Position numbers and translations under genes: made by a program. A stretch of 64,000 nucleotides of DNA from Elephas maximus indicus (Eukaryota > Chordata > Mammalia > Proboscidea > Elephantidae), in the NCBI RefSeq assembly GCF_024166365.1, contig NC_064825.1, positions 103,058,480 through 103,122,479 on the forward strand, written 5' to 3'. Under the pieces are notes generated by a model that saw nothing but the letters and a program-made list of their open reading frames with translations, was not told where the DNA came from and did not search any database. This document shows positions 10,701-25,700 of the stretch, piece after piece (the stretch's first letter is position 1; every line of letters starts with the position of its first letter).

Positions 10701-13700
10701 TCTGCAATGGCCCTCAAGGCCCTACCCTACACAAACTGCCTGTCCCACTCCCTACCATTTCCAGTGTCTAGAACAGAGCCTGGCAAAGAACAGACACTCA
10801 ATACATAGTTGTTGAAGGAATTAAATGCACTGAAGTGTGCCATGACTGAGGAGTATGATTTAATTTTTTTGTGCCCGAGGTCCAAAACCAACCAATCAAC
10901 CAAACCAAACCAATAAATAAATAAAACCAGAGTAAACAAAACTTTTTTAAAAGACAGAACTTCTCTGGATTTTCTTTGAAATGAACTTTGTCACCTGGAT
11001 TCAATGTCAGACAAAGAGATGTCACTCCAACTTCCTTCTAAATCCACATCTTGTCCAAGTTCATTGAACTTCTTATGAATTTCCTGTTGTAAGAGCTCTT
11101 TAAGCTCTGCTAGACACTGTGTGAACTGTGAAGTGAAACGAAGAACTATTTTTGATCGTTTATTTATCTATCAAGTATTTACTAATTATTCTCAGACAGA
11201 CACTTTACTTATTGCTAGGGCAACAAAGATGAATAAGCTGTAACCACGGCTGCTAAGGACATATTAACAGAGAAATTACATGAGCTGAAGGAACATGTAG
11301 ACTTTTTTCAGGGCAGGGCATCAATGAGCATTGCTTTATCCACTTTTCTCAGGCTAACGATAAATTTCTTAAACAAAGTAAATGATCTGATTTATTTTAT
11401 GATTTTGAGTAGCAAGGAAGGAAATGTTAGAAGGGGGTTGTTCAGATTTTTGCCGATGGCAAAGATGATTCAAGGCTGCAGTGTGGTCAAATTCTCCTTT
11501 AAATATTTTTTATTAAACAATTGCATCCAGGGTGGTGGATATAATAATGCTCCCAGGGCCAACATTTCTGGAGGCGTATTAGAGGTAAGTTAGAGACCAT
11601 GAGTACAGACTCCCTTTTAAGAAGTTGCATGATGAAGGGAAACACAGAAACAAAGCCAAAGGAAACTTGTGTTTGTGTTTTAGGATAGGGCAGCTTGAGA
11701 ACACTGCAGTTGAGGAGAAGTAAAAAGAAGAAAAAACTGAGGACACAGAAAAGAGAAGAGATGATTAATGAGGGAAGACCTTGGGGACGCTATAGGGGAA
11801 GTCACCAAGTGCACAAAGGGCAGCGTTCGTTTTGGGGAAGAGAAAGGAAACAGAAGAAAAGGAAGTAAGAATTGGTGCTACCATAGGTAAGCTAGAAGTG
11901 AGACAGAGGTGCACTAAAGGAAAGCTTGCAGGATGGCCTCTATCTTCTTGCTGAATTATGAGGTCTGACCATTTGCTGAGAGTGTATAAGCTGAGGGATT
12001 TATTATCTCTTCGTTCATAAAAAACTTGAGAAAAATGTTAAGAGGAAAATTAAGTATTACCTATAATCCCAATGGACTGACTTTGGACCTACCAGCAGCC
12101 AATCATGGTAGCATCACTACATTTCTTGAAACTCATTTTTACCTTGGTTTGGTCAGGGTCACAGAAATCCAGAAGGGTGTCACAGACATGATAGCCTAGG
12201 CATTTCAGATCCTCAATAGTAAAGTGGGTGTCTCTTTTACTGCCTGGAAAAATCCATAGTTTTTTTTTTTTTTTTAATTAAATCTTAATGACTGACTACA
12301 AATCCAATCTATGAGTATCTCTTCAAAAATACCATCTCTGATTCTAGATTATTATGTTTCTGGATGGGGTAGCTCTCTTTCTAGTTTCAGTTTGGTTCAG
12401 AAGAATCTTTGACAATAAAAAAAAGTTCGCAGTCATAAGGGGTATAATTACGAGGTTTATTCTGTGGTAGGCACTATGCCAAGTGTTTTACATGCACTAT
12501 TCCACTAAACAAGGAGCTCTGGTGGTGCAACGGTTAAGCGCTCAGTTGCTAACCAAAAGGTTGGTGGTCTGAACTTACCCACGGGCTCTGAGGGAGAAAG
12601 ACCTGGTGGTCTGCTTCCGCAAAGATTATAGCCTAGAAAACCCTATGGGGCAGTTCTATTCTGTCATATGGGGTTGCTATGAGTTGAAATTGACTTGATA
12701 GCACCTAACAACAACGATCCCATTAAATAGTACCTATAATGCAGGTATTATTATTGCCAATTAAAGAAAAACAGGGTTGTAAGAGGTTACGTGGGTTTTT
12801 AAGAGGTTAAGTAAACTACTTAGGATCATACAACTTGTAAATGGATCTGATTCCAGAGCCCTGTCAACCTCTATGCTACATCGCCCCATCAAGTATTATA
12901 TTCCACATCCATTTTTTAGGTACTCAAAATTAGCATAAGTCACAGATTAAGAAATCCTCTAGGTCAATTACTTCAATGACATTCAAAAGGATTTCATCTC
13001 CCCAGGTGCTTTGCTTGGTTTCCCCTTGCCATGCTGGCCTATGACAAGCTTACCTAGGGTGGACCCGCCGAAGGTAGACTCCATGGTGTAACTGTTTAGG
13101 ATTCCCATCCGCCACATAACAACTCGTCCTGTTCCTTCTCTGCACTTTTGGACCTTAAAATTACAACTATGAAAAGAGAACTAAAGAGAAATCCAAATCC
13201 TGTTATTCATAAATGGGCAAATATAAGGTATCTAAGATTCACTAATATAAGAAGGGTTCCTCTGATGTCTATACATTATTTCCTAAAGTACGTTCCATAA
13301 AATATTAAGGAAGAGAGAAATGGAGGAAGAAAAGAAAGGTTGAAGAGTCCATATAAACTCCTTCTTTTTATAGATAAGGGTGGCCGTTCCTCACATAACA
13401 TTTTGTCTCGTCTACCTTTATGTGAGAAACTTTGGACTATCATTTAAATACTTTTCTAATCCCAACCTAATTTCTTCGTTCTAATGACAGTTACATTTTA
13501 TGGATTGATATAAGATGCTAAAAACCAACACCTAAATCAATGTAGATACTCTGCATATGCCCAACCATCACAAAGCTGTTACTTAGCCAGTCATTAAAAA
13601 TTTTAAGTTGTTCTCATTTGCCTTTTAATATCTTAGTTATTTGTATCTCATATTATATAAACTTTTCTGTGGGGGCTCATACAACATTAGCATTTTGTTT

Positions 13701-16700
13701 GTCCTCCAATTCCTTCTTGCACTGCAGCCACAGGATTAAAGATGATAGATAATTCTACCTACCAAGATTTTAAGTTTATCCAAAGATTAGCCCTGGTGGT
13801 ATAGTGGTAAGCATTTGGCTGCTAACAAAAAGGCTGGCAGTTTGGATCTACCTGCTGCTCCCTGGAAACCTTGTGGGGCAATTCTATTCTGTCTTATGGG
13901 GTTGGTAGGAGTTGGAATCGACTTGCCAGCAATGGGTTTGTTTGTTTTTTTTACAGGGCCAACGATAACACACGTAAGGGGTGTGTTTCATAGTTCAATC
14001 ATGTATACGAGACTAACTGGCACACCAGCCCAAAAGGAAAGGACAGGAAAAATGGACAAATGGAAACAGGGAACCTGGGACAGAGAAGGGGAGAGTGTTG
14101 ACACAACATGGGGTTGGCAACCAATGTCATAAAATAATTTGTGTTATTAACTGTTTAATGAGAAACTAATTTACTCTGTAAGTTTTCACCTAAAGCACAG
14201 TTAAAAAAAAAAAAAAGTTTAAGTTGGTGGCCAGGAGAAGGAACCAGAGCAATTTTTTCAAAGACCATCTTTATTGAGAGAGAATTCATATACCATAGAA
14301 TTCACCCATTTAAAACCTACAAGTCAGTGGGTTTAACTATATTCTCAAAGTTGTGCAACCACTGCCTCATTTCAAGTTTAAAACATTTTCATCGTCCACC
14401 CGCAAAAAAAAAAAACCTGTACCCATTAGCAGTCACTCTCTAATTCACACCCCTCCTGCCAGCCCTAGGCAGCCACTAATCTACTTCCAAAAGTCTCTCT
14501 AGATTTGTCTATTCTGGATATTTCATATAAATGGAATCATACAATATGTGGTCATTTGTGACTGCTTCCTTTCACTTAACATGATGTTTTCGAGGTTCAC
14601 CCACGCTGGGGCATGCATCAGTATTTGATTCCTTTTTACTGCTGAATAACATTCTACAGTGTGGATGTACCACATTTCATTTATCCATTCATCAGTTATC
14701 GACACAGAGCAATTTTTAAAGCCACACCTTCCTAGTTCTTGAAGTCCAGGTACAGTAAAACCTGTGAGAGCCAGAAGGGGTGTGAGGCAGAAACCTGTCA
14801 GAGAAGGAAAATGCAAATATTTTCCACTGAAATGAGCCACAGGAAAGTGGTAAGACTGTCAAATGCAGAAAACTTGCTAGACCTGGAAAAACAAGGCAGT
14901 CCTGGTGAGTTCCTGCTCTCACAGGTTTCACTGTATTTAATCAAGATAATACAAAGAGATACAAAGTGGCAAATCAAACACTAAGTATAGGAAGCAGTGA
15001 GTTTCCCTCTCCCTGAGTCAATGGATAGAAAATTACCTTATGTGCTTACCTTATCTGGTGCATTTTTGCTTAACATTAAAGGAAAGACCCGCTCATGAAG
15101 CCAGTACTTGCGATGGTTGTTATTACAGCCATACACGAAGATGTTATTCTTACGGCTATGGCCATGGAAATCACAATACAAGAGAACTTCCCTTTCTTCA
15201 AGAAGTCTGGGGTTGGGGGGAATGAAAAGGACTCAGTGGACATCCAAACGCATGTGAATAATCAACAATATTCCAAGGATCTTTTGGAATCTCTTCCTTC
15301 AGTATGGTTGTTGATACCTTCCCTCCTAAGAAAATTTCAACTCCCAGTGGCCTTCAGTATTTTTTGCATTAGTTTTTTTTTTTTTTTTAGACATCCTTTC
15401 TAGATAATATTTTATCTTCTTACCACCTGCCTTCAACTTCTACACAAACTGGTCTGTCACAGGGCAGAACCTTCCCACCTCTGAGGCCTTGGTCATATGC
15501 CTTTCCCTGCTGAAATGCCTTTTTATATGGGGTCTCTGGCCTGTCCAAGCCCCCTTCTCAGGAGTTCTGTCCCCATTCTCAGCCATTGTTGTAAACATGT
15601 CACCAGTGCCCTTGCCTAGGAGCCTGACGTAGAAAAGTCCTGCTGTGGAAAGAGGTGGAGGGTAGGCCATGTATGAACTGGTAAGGAAGCAGAGGAAACC
15701 TATTGTAAGAAAGCTCACCCTGGTGCAGACCTGTGGGGAGAGGGAGAAAGGCTGTAACTGCAGAGATGAAAAAAGGCAGAACCAAAGAAAGCTTTAGTTC
15801 CTGACTTTCCAGGGCCAATTCCTATGAGGCCCAGATCTTCTTTGTCTCCTGATAGCCTACTATAGTCTCAAATTAAACCCACTCAACTAGAGCTAGCCTA
15901 AGAGGCCTTTTTTTCCTTTTTTTTTTAATTGTGCTTTAAGTGAAAGTTTACAAATCAAGTCAGTCTCTCAGACAAAAACTTATGTTCACCCTGCTATGTA
16001 CTCCTAGTTGCTCTCCACCTAATGAGACAGCACACTCCTTCTCTCCACCCTGTATTCCCTGTGTCCGTTCAGCCAGCTTCTGTCTCCCTCTGCCTTCTCA
16101 TCTCCCCTCCAAACAGGGGCTGCCCACACAGCCTCATGTGTTTACTTATCCAAGAAGCTCACTCCTCACTAGTATCATTTTCTATCTTATAGCCCAGTCC
16201 AATTCCTGTCTGAAGACCTGGCTTTGGGAATGGTTCCTATCTTGGGCTAACAGAAGATATGGGGACCAAGACCTCTGGAGTCCTTCTAGTCTCAGTCAGA
16301 CCATTAAGTCTGGTCTTTTTATGAGAATTTGAGGTCTGCATCCTACAGCTCTCCTGCTCCATCAGGGATTCTCTGCTATGTTCCCTGTCGGGGCAGTCAT
16401 CAGTTGTAGCTGGGCACCATCTAGTTTTTCTGTTCTCAGGCTGATGTAGTCTCTGGTTTATGTGGCCCTTTCTGTCTCTTGGCTCATAATTACCTTGTGT
16501 CTTTGGTATTCTTCATTCTCCTTTGCTCCAGGTAGGTTGAGACCAATTGATACATCTTAAATGGCTGCTTGCTAGTGTTTAAGACCCCAGATGCCACTCA
16601 CCAAAGTGGGATGCAGAATGTTTTCTTAATAGATTTTATTATAGAAGCCTTCTGTTTCTTAAAATCTATAAAACTTGCCCAGGACACCCGGGTATTCAAA

Positions 16701-19700
16701 CCTTCCAGGCATGTTCACTTTCTCCATGATGATGATGACAGGATGAAAAGGATGATAACAAAAATGGCCACTGCCACCACACATTTACAATGTGCTGGGT
16801 ATTATGCTAAACAGATAAAATGGATTATCTCATTTAATCCTCACAGTCACTACAGAAGGCAGGTATCATTATACTCATTCTACAGATGACGAAGATGAAG
16901 CTCAGAGAGGTTAAATCACTTGGCCAAGATCACAGAGCCAGCCAGTAGTAAAAAAAGGTCTCAAACCCAGGCCTGTCCCACTCCCAAACACATGCTCTTT
17001 CACATGCTCTTGGCCATTTTGCCTACCACTGCTCCCGCCCTTTCCCATAGATACGGTTAGAAACATGCGTTCCCAGATTCCTATATGCTGTATCTTTATT
17101 TCTAATGAAAATTAAGGTGGGTGCTCTGTTACGTCACAGCGCTCAAATGTTTTCACACAGGGCTGGAAAACTGCTGACTGATTTACTTTCCTTTCCTCAT
17201 AAGAGGCAATATAAGATGGTGATAAGGAATTCAGACTCTGAAAATGGATGGTCTATGTTCAAATATCCACCCTCCCACTACCTCTATGTCCTTGGACAAG
17301 TTACTTAATCTTTCTGTACCACCATTTCCTCATCATACATCAAATGGGAATACTGACTGTACTCACCTCACAGGGTGAATGTGAGGATTAAATGAAGACT
17401 ATGAACTCTTCTGACTTCTGAACTTCCCCATTTACTCACTTATCAGTGAAATGACTTTACTAGCTGAAAAGCTGCATGCCTCATTTCAAACCAAAGATAA
17501 GCTTGGGGTTAGAAGACTAAAAATGAATAAACCCATTTGACTGCAAAAAGAATGGTAAAGACTATCTCCAAAGCCATACCCAACTCCTACAGCCCTGGAA
17601 GAAAGTTCACACCCCATCAGATGGGGGCATCTGGCGCTAGTGCTCACAGCATTCACATAAAGATCAATAGATAAAGGCTCTCACCTCTTTATCATGTTCT
17701 TGGTGTACCAGATGCAAGGGAAAGACTCCTTCAGAATGGTCTTATAATGCCTGTTCAAGTCCCTTCCAGCCAACGAACACCGATAATTCCCCACAATTAC
17801 TCCATCTGGATTTAACATGGGTACCACCTTGAAGACAAAGATGTCTCTGAGGAGCTGGGCATCTGGGGAGTTGCTAAGGATGAAGTCCAAAAAGCCTTTC
17901 ATAATCCAAGAACCATTACTTTCCCCTGGGTGGACTCTTGCACTGAAGACCACAGCTTTCTTTGCAGCTGCCTCTTGAGGGCTTTGGGATGGGTTGGTGA
18001 TGGTGAGAAGGTAGACAGTGTTTCCTGCCAGGCTTCTGCATAAAGCACGGAGCTTACAGAACTGGGATTGGACGGGGTTGTTTGCCACTGACAGGAGGTA
18101 GCATTGCAAGTCAGTGTATGTATATGGGTAGAAGTGTGCAAAGAAGCAAGTGTCCTGGTCGTGTGGAAACTGAATGGTCCACGTGAGACAATAAAACGGC
18201 TGCTGCTTGTCATCTGTGTTGTTCTTATAGTACTTGATTTCATTTCCCACTCTTCTCCAGCCAATGTTGTGGGTGTCGGCATCCAGCTGGGAGTACATGA
18301 GTGGCTTCATCCCTGTAGTGTAAAGGCTCTTCGGCTTTAGCAAGTTGACGATGGTGAATCGATAGGTGACATCCTTTCTGGTGTTTTGAACTCGAAAATA
18401 AAACCACTGAGTGTGTTTGTTTGTGTAGAGGTCAGTTCGCAAGGTAAGCTCATACTCATAGGTATCTCTGTAATAGAGAAAATTGAAGAACATCTCAGCA
18501 ACCCAACCAAAAACCTAAAAAATCTATTGCCTTCAAGTCAATTCCAACTCACAGTGACCCTACAGGACACAGAACTGCCCCATAGGGCTGTAAATCTTTA
18601 CGGAAGCAGACTGCCACATATTTCTCCTGCAGAATGGCTGGTAGGTTTGAATTGCTGATCTTTTGGTTAGCAGCTGTGTGCTGAACCACTGCACCACTAG
18701 GGCTCCTTCTGTAACCCAACACACCCCTCAAAAAAAAAAAAAACACCTGGGAAAATATTGTTTTTCCCTGGTAAAAACAGACCTTATTACTACATAAAAA
18801 CCTGTGACATCAAATAATCAAATATGTATTCTCCAATTTACCTAGTTCTTCAACCCACGTTAGGCTAACAGGAACTTGGGGAGGAAAGTTTATTTGGGGT
18901 GGGACAGGAAGAGTCCCCAAAACGTATGCTGCTGTACAGGATGTTTGGGAGCTCTGTGACCTTCTTGGTTATCTCTCTATAGGCTGTCCAGCAGCAATTT
19001 CTAACCACTTTACTACATTCCTCTGAAACATGGTTAACAGTAGTGCAGCCTGAGTTGTGTAGGCTGCTAGCTCCTTCATGGAGATCACCCTGGAGGAGGA
19101 GATCCTTAAGTCTCCAGTGCTATTTTTATCTCCACTAATAACTGTTTGAAGATGAGGGATATCTCTGGAACGGATTCATCTTGCTTAAAAGAAGCAGGAC
19201 TAACACGTATGAAAAGGTATTCACCCACATGCATAATTAAAGATGCACAAATTAAAGTAAGATGCCATTTCCCCCTCTATCTGATTAGTATTCCAGCACT
19301 GGGAAAAAGGTACTCATATTCTGTTGATGGGAAAAGAAATCTCATTGGAGGTCAATTTGACAATAACTAGTAATATTAAAAAGGTTCAAACCCTTTGACT
19401 CAACAATTTCATTTCTAGGAATTTAGCCCATAAAGCCACAAATACTTAAAAATATAAATGCCTAGGGGCATTAATTCTATTAATTCATTAAAGCTAAAAA
19501 CTATAAACATCTCAATTTTCCCTTAGTTGAGGATATGGTAAATAAGGTATGGAATATCTATACAACAGAATAACATGCATTATTAAAAATTAAGAGGCAG
19601 ATCTGTGGTCCTGACATAAAAAAAGATGTAAAATTTATGAAGTAGAAAAAAGCGATTTGTAAAACAGTATATATGACATTATCCTATTTTTATTTTTAAA

Positions 19701-22700
19701 GATATATAATTTGTATACACGCACATGAAGAATAAGGTGTATATGCCAAACTGTTAATAGTAGCTGTCTCCAAAACCAAAAAACCATTGCCGTTGTTTCT
19801 GACTCATATCAACCCTTAGGATAGAGTAGGAGCGCCCTAAAGGGTTTTTAAGGAGATGGCTGGTGGATTCGAACTGCCGACCTTTTGGTTAGCAGCCCGA
19901 GCTCTTAACCACAATGGCACCAGGGCTCCAGTTGCTATCTCAGGAAGGTATAATTACAGGACTTGGGCTTTTTATGGTATGTATTTTAAAGGGGTACTAA
20001 TTTATTTTATAAGCAGAAGAAACAACTTAGATAATATTTTACTTTGGGGACAAATACGAGTTGCAATTATTCCATTCTTCTACTTCATCCTCATAACCAT
20101 TTGTCATCACCTCTCTTTTTTGCAAACATTCCTGACTATGAATATCATTCCCGAAGGCATCTATCTCTCAGTCACTCCTCCAATCTTCATCCCTTTGGGA
20201 AATTTCTCTGTTACTCACATTCTGACAGCTTTTTGCAGATTCCCACTCTCAAATCTTGATTCAAACAGCAGAGTGTTGTCATCTGGTCCTTGCAACGTGA
20301 CAGCGAGGTCCTTGATAATTCCTCGTTTGCCTCCCACTCTGGAGCAGGTGAAATAGGAACCTTCAGTGGGCACTGCACGCAAGAGAGACATATTTAGGTC
20401 AGGTCCCACTCAGAATCCATGCATTTAGCCGGTATTTGAAATCGACTTGACTGCAATGGGTTTGGTTTTTGGTTTCCTATGTATCGAGCACTATTCCAGG
20501 TTAACAAAAATGAATGTTCAAATTATCAATAGTCCTTGCTGAGATTTTTAATTTTCACCAATGTAGTTCTCTGAAGTCTGCTAGTGGGTTAGAACGTTTC
20601 CTTTTGCTACATGGATACCCTTGGCATCTCAAACTCATTTAAACCTGAATTTAAAAGGATGTTGCCAAAAAAATGGTATTCTAAATGTTTGCAATTGGGT
20701 GGAATAAGGTACAATTTATTTCAACTACTTTTTTGGAGAATCTGAAAATATTTATAATCTTGTTCTAAAAAATAAAAAAAAGGTGTAAATAGTACCTATT
20801 CACTAATTTAAAAATGATAAAGTGGAAAACAAAAAATAGAAAATAAAAGTACACTTTATACAATTTTTTATTATCTTCTTTCAGATTTAAATATAATGAA
20901 ACTAGGTATTTGAGAATAATTGGTATGGGTGAATTTGGTTAAGAGGGGAACAAAAACATCATAGTTACTAATGAAAAGCTTTTGATTGAAATTTTATCTT
21001 GAAGATGAAGCTGAAACTAAAATTATGAAGTTGATTTCATCTTAACAAAATTTAGGTTGTACTCACAACCTGCTTTTAATCCTTAGAATAATAGTCAAGT
21101 GTTGTTAATTTTGGGGGGGGGGGGAGGATTTACAATTTTTCAGACAAAATTTAGTGAGAGGGCTTTATGACATCTTTGATTTTGCAGTTACTTTCACAAA
21201 ATTATTTTAGTGCTTCATAGTTTTCCCAAGGAATTTTCTTTGTCCCATGATATTCATACAATGTCCAAAAGATATTCGTAGGTACTCAGAAGATCTTCTT
21301 CTGTTATATTTTGCTTTTCTCTTTGTTAACTGATGAAAAACTCCCAGATCTCCATTTGTCAATGACTTTGCAATGACTCAAGCAAATCTTCACATTTATC
21401 AACTTCACATGCTCCGCATCTTCCCCAGCACTTTTCTTTTTTAATTTTCATTGTGTTTTAAGTGAAAGTTCACAAATCAAGTCAGGCTCTCATACAAAAA
21501 TTTATATACTCCTTGATTAAAAAAAAAAAAAAAACCCCACTGCCGTCGAGTCGATCCCTTTAAGTCGGAATCGATTCCTTGGTATATACTCCTAATTGCT
21601 CTCCCCCTGAGACAGCACACTCCTTCCCTCCACTCTTTATTTTCACATCCATTCGGCCAGGTTCTGACCCCCCCCTGCTCCCTTATCTCCCCTCCAGACA
21701 GGAGATGCCAACATAGTCTCATGTGTCTATTAAACCAAGAAGCTCATTCTTCACAAGTATCATTTTCTATCCCATAGTCCAGCCCAAGCCCTGTCTAAAG
21801 ACTTGGCTTTGGAAATGGCTCATGTCTTGGGCTAACAAAAGGTCTAGGGACCATGACCTCCGGGGTCCTTCTAGTCTCAGTCAGACCATTAAGTCTGGTC
21901 TCTTTACGAGAATTTGGGGTCTGCATCCCACTGCTCTCCTGCCCCCTCAGGGGCTCTCTGTTGTGCTCCCTGTCAGGGCAGTCATCGGTTGTAGCTGGGT
22001 ACCATCTAGCTCTTCTGGCCTCAGGCCAATGCAGTCTCTGGTTTATGTGGTCCTTTCTGTCCTTTGGGCTCATAATTACCTTGTATCTTTGGTGTTCTTC
22101 ATTCTCCTTTGCTCCAGGTGGGTTGAGACCCATTGATGCATCTTAGGTGGCTGCTTGCTAGCATTTAAGACCCCAGAAGCCACTTTCCAAAGTGGGATGC
22201 GGAATATTTTAATAGACTTTATTATGCCAATTGACTTAGATGTCACCATAGCCCCCAAACCCCTGCCCCTGCTACGCTGGCCTTCGAAGCATTCGGTTTA
22301 TTCAGGAAACTTCTTTGCTTTTAGTTTAGTCCACTTGTGCTGACCTCGCCTGCATTATGTGTTATCTTTCCCATAACCTAAAATAATTCTTGTCTACTAT
22401 CTAATTATTATTATCAGAAACCCTGGTGGCGTAGTGGTTAAGTGCTACGGCTGCTAACCAAAAGGTCAGCAGTTCGAATCCGCCAGGTGGTCCTTGGAAA
22501 CTCTATGGGGCAGTTCTACTCTGTCCTATAGGGGTCGCTATGAGTCGGAATTGACTCGATGGCAGTGGCTTTGGTTTGGTTTACTATCTACTTAGTGAAA
22601 ACCCCCTCCCTCCCTCTCTTCCTCCCCCCTTCTTGTAAGCATCGAAGAATGTTTTCTTCTCTGTTTAAACTATCTCTCCAGTTATTAGAGTGGTCTTATA

Positions 22701-25700
22701 CAATATTTGTCCTTTTGCAACTAATTTCACTCAGCATAATGCCTTCCAGATTCCTCCATGTTATAAAATACTTCACAGATTCACCATTGTTCTTTATCGA
22801 TGCATACATAGTATTCCATTGTGTGAATATACCATAATTCATTTATCCATTCATACACTGATGGGCACCTTGGTTGCTTCCAACTTTTTGCTATTGTAAA
22901 CACTGCTGCAATGAACATGGGTGTGCATATATCTGTTCGTGTAAAGGCTCTTAATTCTCTAGGATACATTCCAAGGAGTGGGACTGCTGGATCGCCTAGT
23001 AATATTATTTCTAGTTTTTTAAGGATGTGCCAAATAGATTTCCAAAGTAGTTGTACCATTTTACATTCCCACCAGCAGTGTATAAGTGTTCCAGTCTCTC
23101 ATCTGGTAGTTCTATTTCTAGTTTTTCAAGGAAGTGCCAATCGATTTCCAAAGTGGTTGTACCATTTTACATTTCTACCAGCCGTGTATAAGTGTTCCAG
23201 TCTCTCCACAACCTCTCCAACATTTATCATTGTGTGTTTTTTGGATTAATGCCTGCCTTGTTGGAGTGAGATGGGATCTCATTGTAGCTGTGATTTGCAT
23301 TTCTCTAACGTCTAATGATCGTGAGCATTTCCTCATGTATCTGTTAGCTACCTGAATGTCTTCTTTAGTGAAGTGTCTGTTTATATCTTTTGCCCGTTTT
23401 TTAATTGGGTTATTTGTCTTTTTGCAGTTGAGTTTTTACAGTATAATGTAGATTTTAGAAATAAGGTGCTGATCGGAAATGCATAGCTAAAAACTTTTTC
23501 CCAGTCTGTAGGTAATCTTTTTCTCTTTTGGTGAAGTCTTTGGATGAGCACAGGTGTTTGATTTTTAGGAGCTCCCAGTTATCTAGCTTCTCTTCTGCAT
23601 TGTTAGTAATGTTTTGTATACTGTTCATGCCATGTATTAGGGCTCCTAGCTAGCGTTGCCCCTATTTTTTCTTATATAATCTTTACCATTTTAGATTTTA
23701 TATTTAGGTCTTTGATCCATTTTGAGTTAGTTTTTGTGCATGGTGTAAGGTCTTGTTTCATTTTTTTTACAGATGGATGTCCAGTTATGCCAGCACCATT
23801 TGTTAAAAAGACTGTCTTTTCCCCATTTAACTGACTTCGTGCCTTTGTCAAAAATCAGCTGCTGGATTCTCAATTCTGTTCCATTGGTCTATGTATCTGT
23901 TGTTGTACCAGTACCAGGCTGTTTTGACTACTGTGGTGGTATGATAGGTTCTAAAATCAGGTAGAGTAAGGCCTCCTACTTTGTTGTTCTTTTTCTGTAA
24001 TGCTTTACTTATCCAGGGCCTCTTCCATATGAAGTTGGTGATTTGTTTCTCCATCTCATTAAAAAATGTCGTCGGACTCTGAATCAGAATTGCATGGTAC
24101 CTATATATTGCTTTTGGTAGAATAGATATTTTTACAATGTTAAGTCTTCCTATCTATGAGCAAGGTATGTTCTCCCACTTACGTAAGTCTCTTTTGGTTT
24201 CTTGCAGTAGCGTCTGGTAGTTTTCTTTGTATAGGTCTTTTACATCTCTGGTAAGATTTATTCCTAAGTATTTTATCTTCTTGGGGGCTACTGCAAATGG
24301 TATTGATTTGGTGATTTCCTTCTTGATTTTTTTTTTTTTTAGTGTAGAGGAATCCAACCGATTTTTGTATGTTTGTCTTGTATCCGGATACTCTGCTGAA
24401 CTCTCCTATTAGTTTCAGTAGTTTTCTTGAGGGTTTTCTGTGTATAAGTTCATGTCATCTGCAAAAAGAGATACTTTTACTTCTTCCTTACCAATCTGGA
24501 TGCCCTTTATTTCTTTATCTAGCCTAATTGCTCTGGCTGGGACCTCCAGCACAATCCTGAATAAGAGTGGTGATAAAGGACATCCTTGTCTGGTTCCCGT
24601 TCTCAAGGGAAATGCTTTCAGGCTCTCTCCATTTAGGGTGATGTTGGCTGTTGGCTTTGAATAAATGCCTTTTATTATGTTGAGGAATTTTCCTTCTATT
24701 CCTATTTTGCTGAGAGTTTTTATCATGAATGGGTGTTGAACTTTGTCAAATGCCTTTTCTGCATCACTTGATAAAATCATGTGGTTCTTGTCTTTTATTT
24801 ATATGATGGATTACATTAATTGCTTTTCTAATGTTGGACCATTCCTGCATACCTGGTATGAATCCCACTTGGTCATGGTGAATTATTTTTTTGATATGTT
24901 GTTCAATTCTACTGGCTAGAATTTTGTTGAAGATTTTTGCATCTAAGTTCATGAGAGATATAATAGATTTGTAATTTTCTTGTGGTATCTTTACCTGGTT
25001 TTGGTATCAGGGATATGCTGGCTTCACAGAATGAGTTTGGGAGTATTCCGTCCTTTTCTATGCTCTGAAATACTTTTAGTAGTAGTGGTGTTAACTCGTC
25101 TCTGAAAGTTTGGTAGAACTTTTCAGTGAAGCCGTTCGGGCCAGGGCTTTTTTTTATTGGCAGTTTTTTGATTACCTTTTCAATCTCTTCTTTTGTTATG
25201 GTCTATTTAGTTGTTCTCTCTCTGTTTGTGTTAGTTTAGGTAGGTAGTGTTTCTAGGAATTCATCCATTTCTTCTAAGTTTTCAAATTTGTTACAGTGCA
25301 ATTTTTCATAGTAATCTGATACGATTCTTTTAATTTCAGTTGGGTCTGTTGTAATACCGCCCATCTCGTTTCTTTTTTGGGTTATTTCCTTCCTCTCCTG
25401 TTTTTCTTTTGCCAGTTTGGCTAGTGGTTTATCAATTTTGTTAATTTTTTCAAAGAACGAGCTTTTGGTCTTGTTAACTCTTTCAAGTGTTTTTCTGTTT
25501 TCTATTTCATTTAATTCTGGTCTAATTTTTATTACTTGTTTTCTTCTGGTGCCTGAGGGTTCCTTTTGTTCCTCTCTTTCTATTTCTTCAAGTTGTAGGG
25601 ATAATTCTTTGATTTTGGCCCTTTCTTCTTTCTGGATGTGTGCATTTCTTGACATAAATTGACCTCTGAGCACTGCTTTCGATATGTCCCAAAAGGTTCT

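Noticed and set aside
21111..21124. Poly-G run as a G-quadruplex
   Set aside because: A single homopolymer run without neighbouring G-tracts; probably a simple repeat.
22472..22481. tRNA-like B boxes suggesting tRNA genes
   Set aside because: All occur inside dispersed SINE copies with the same flanks and tails; no foldable intact tRNA was found.
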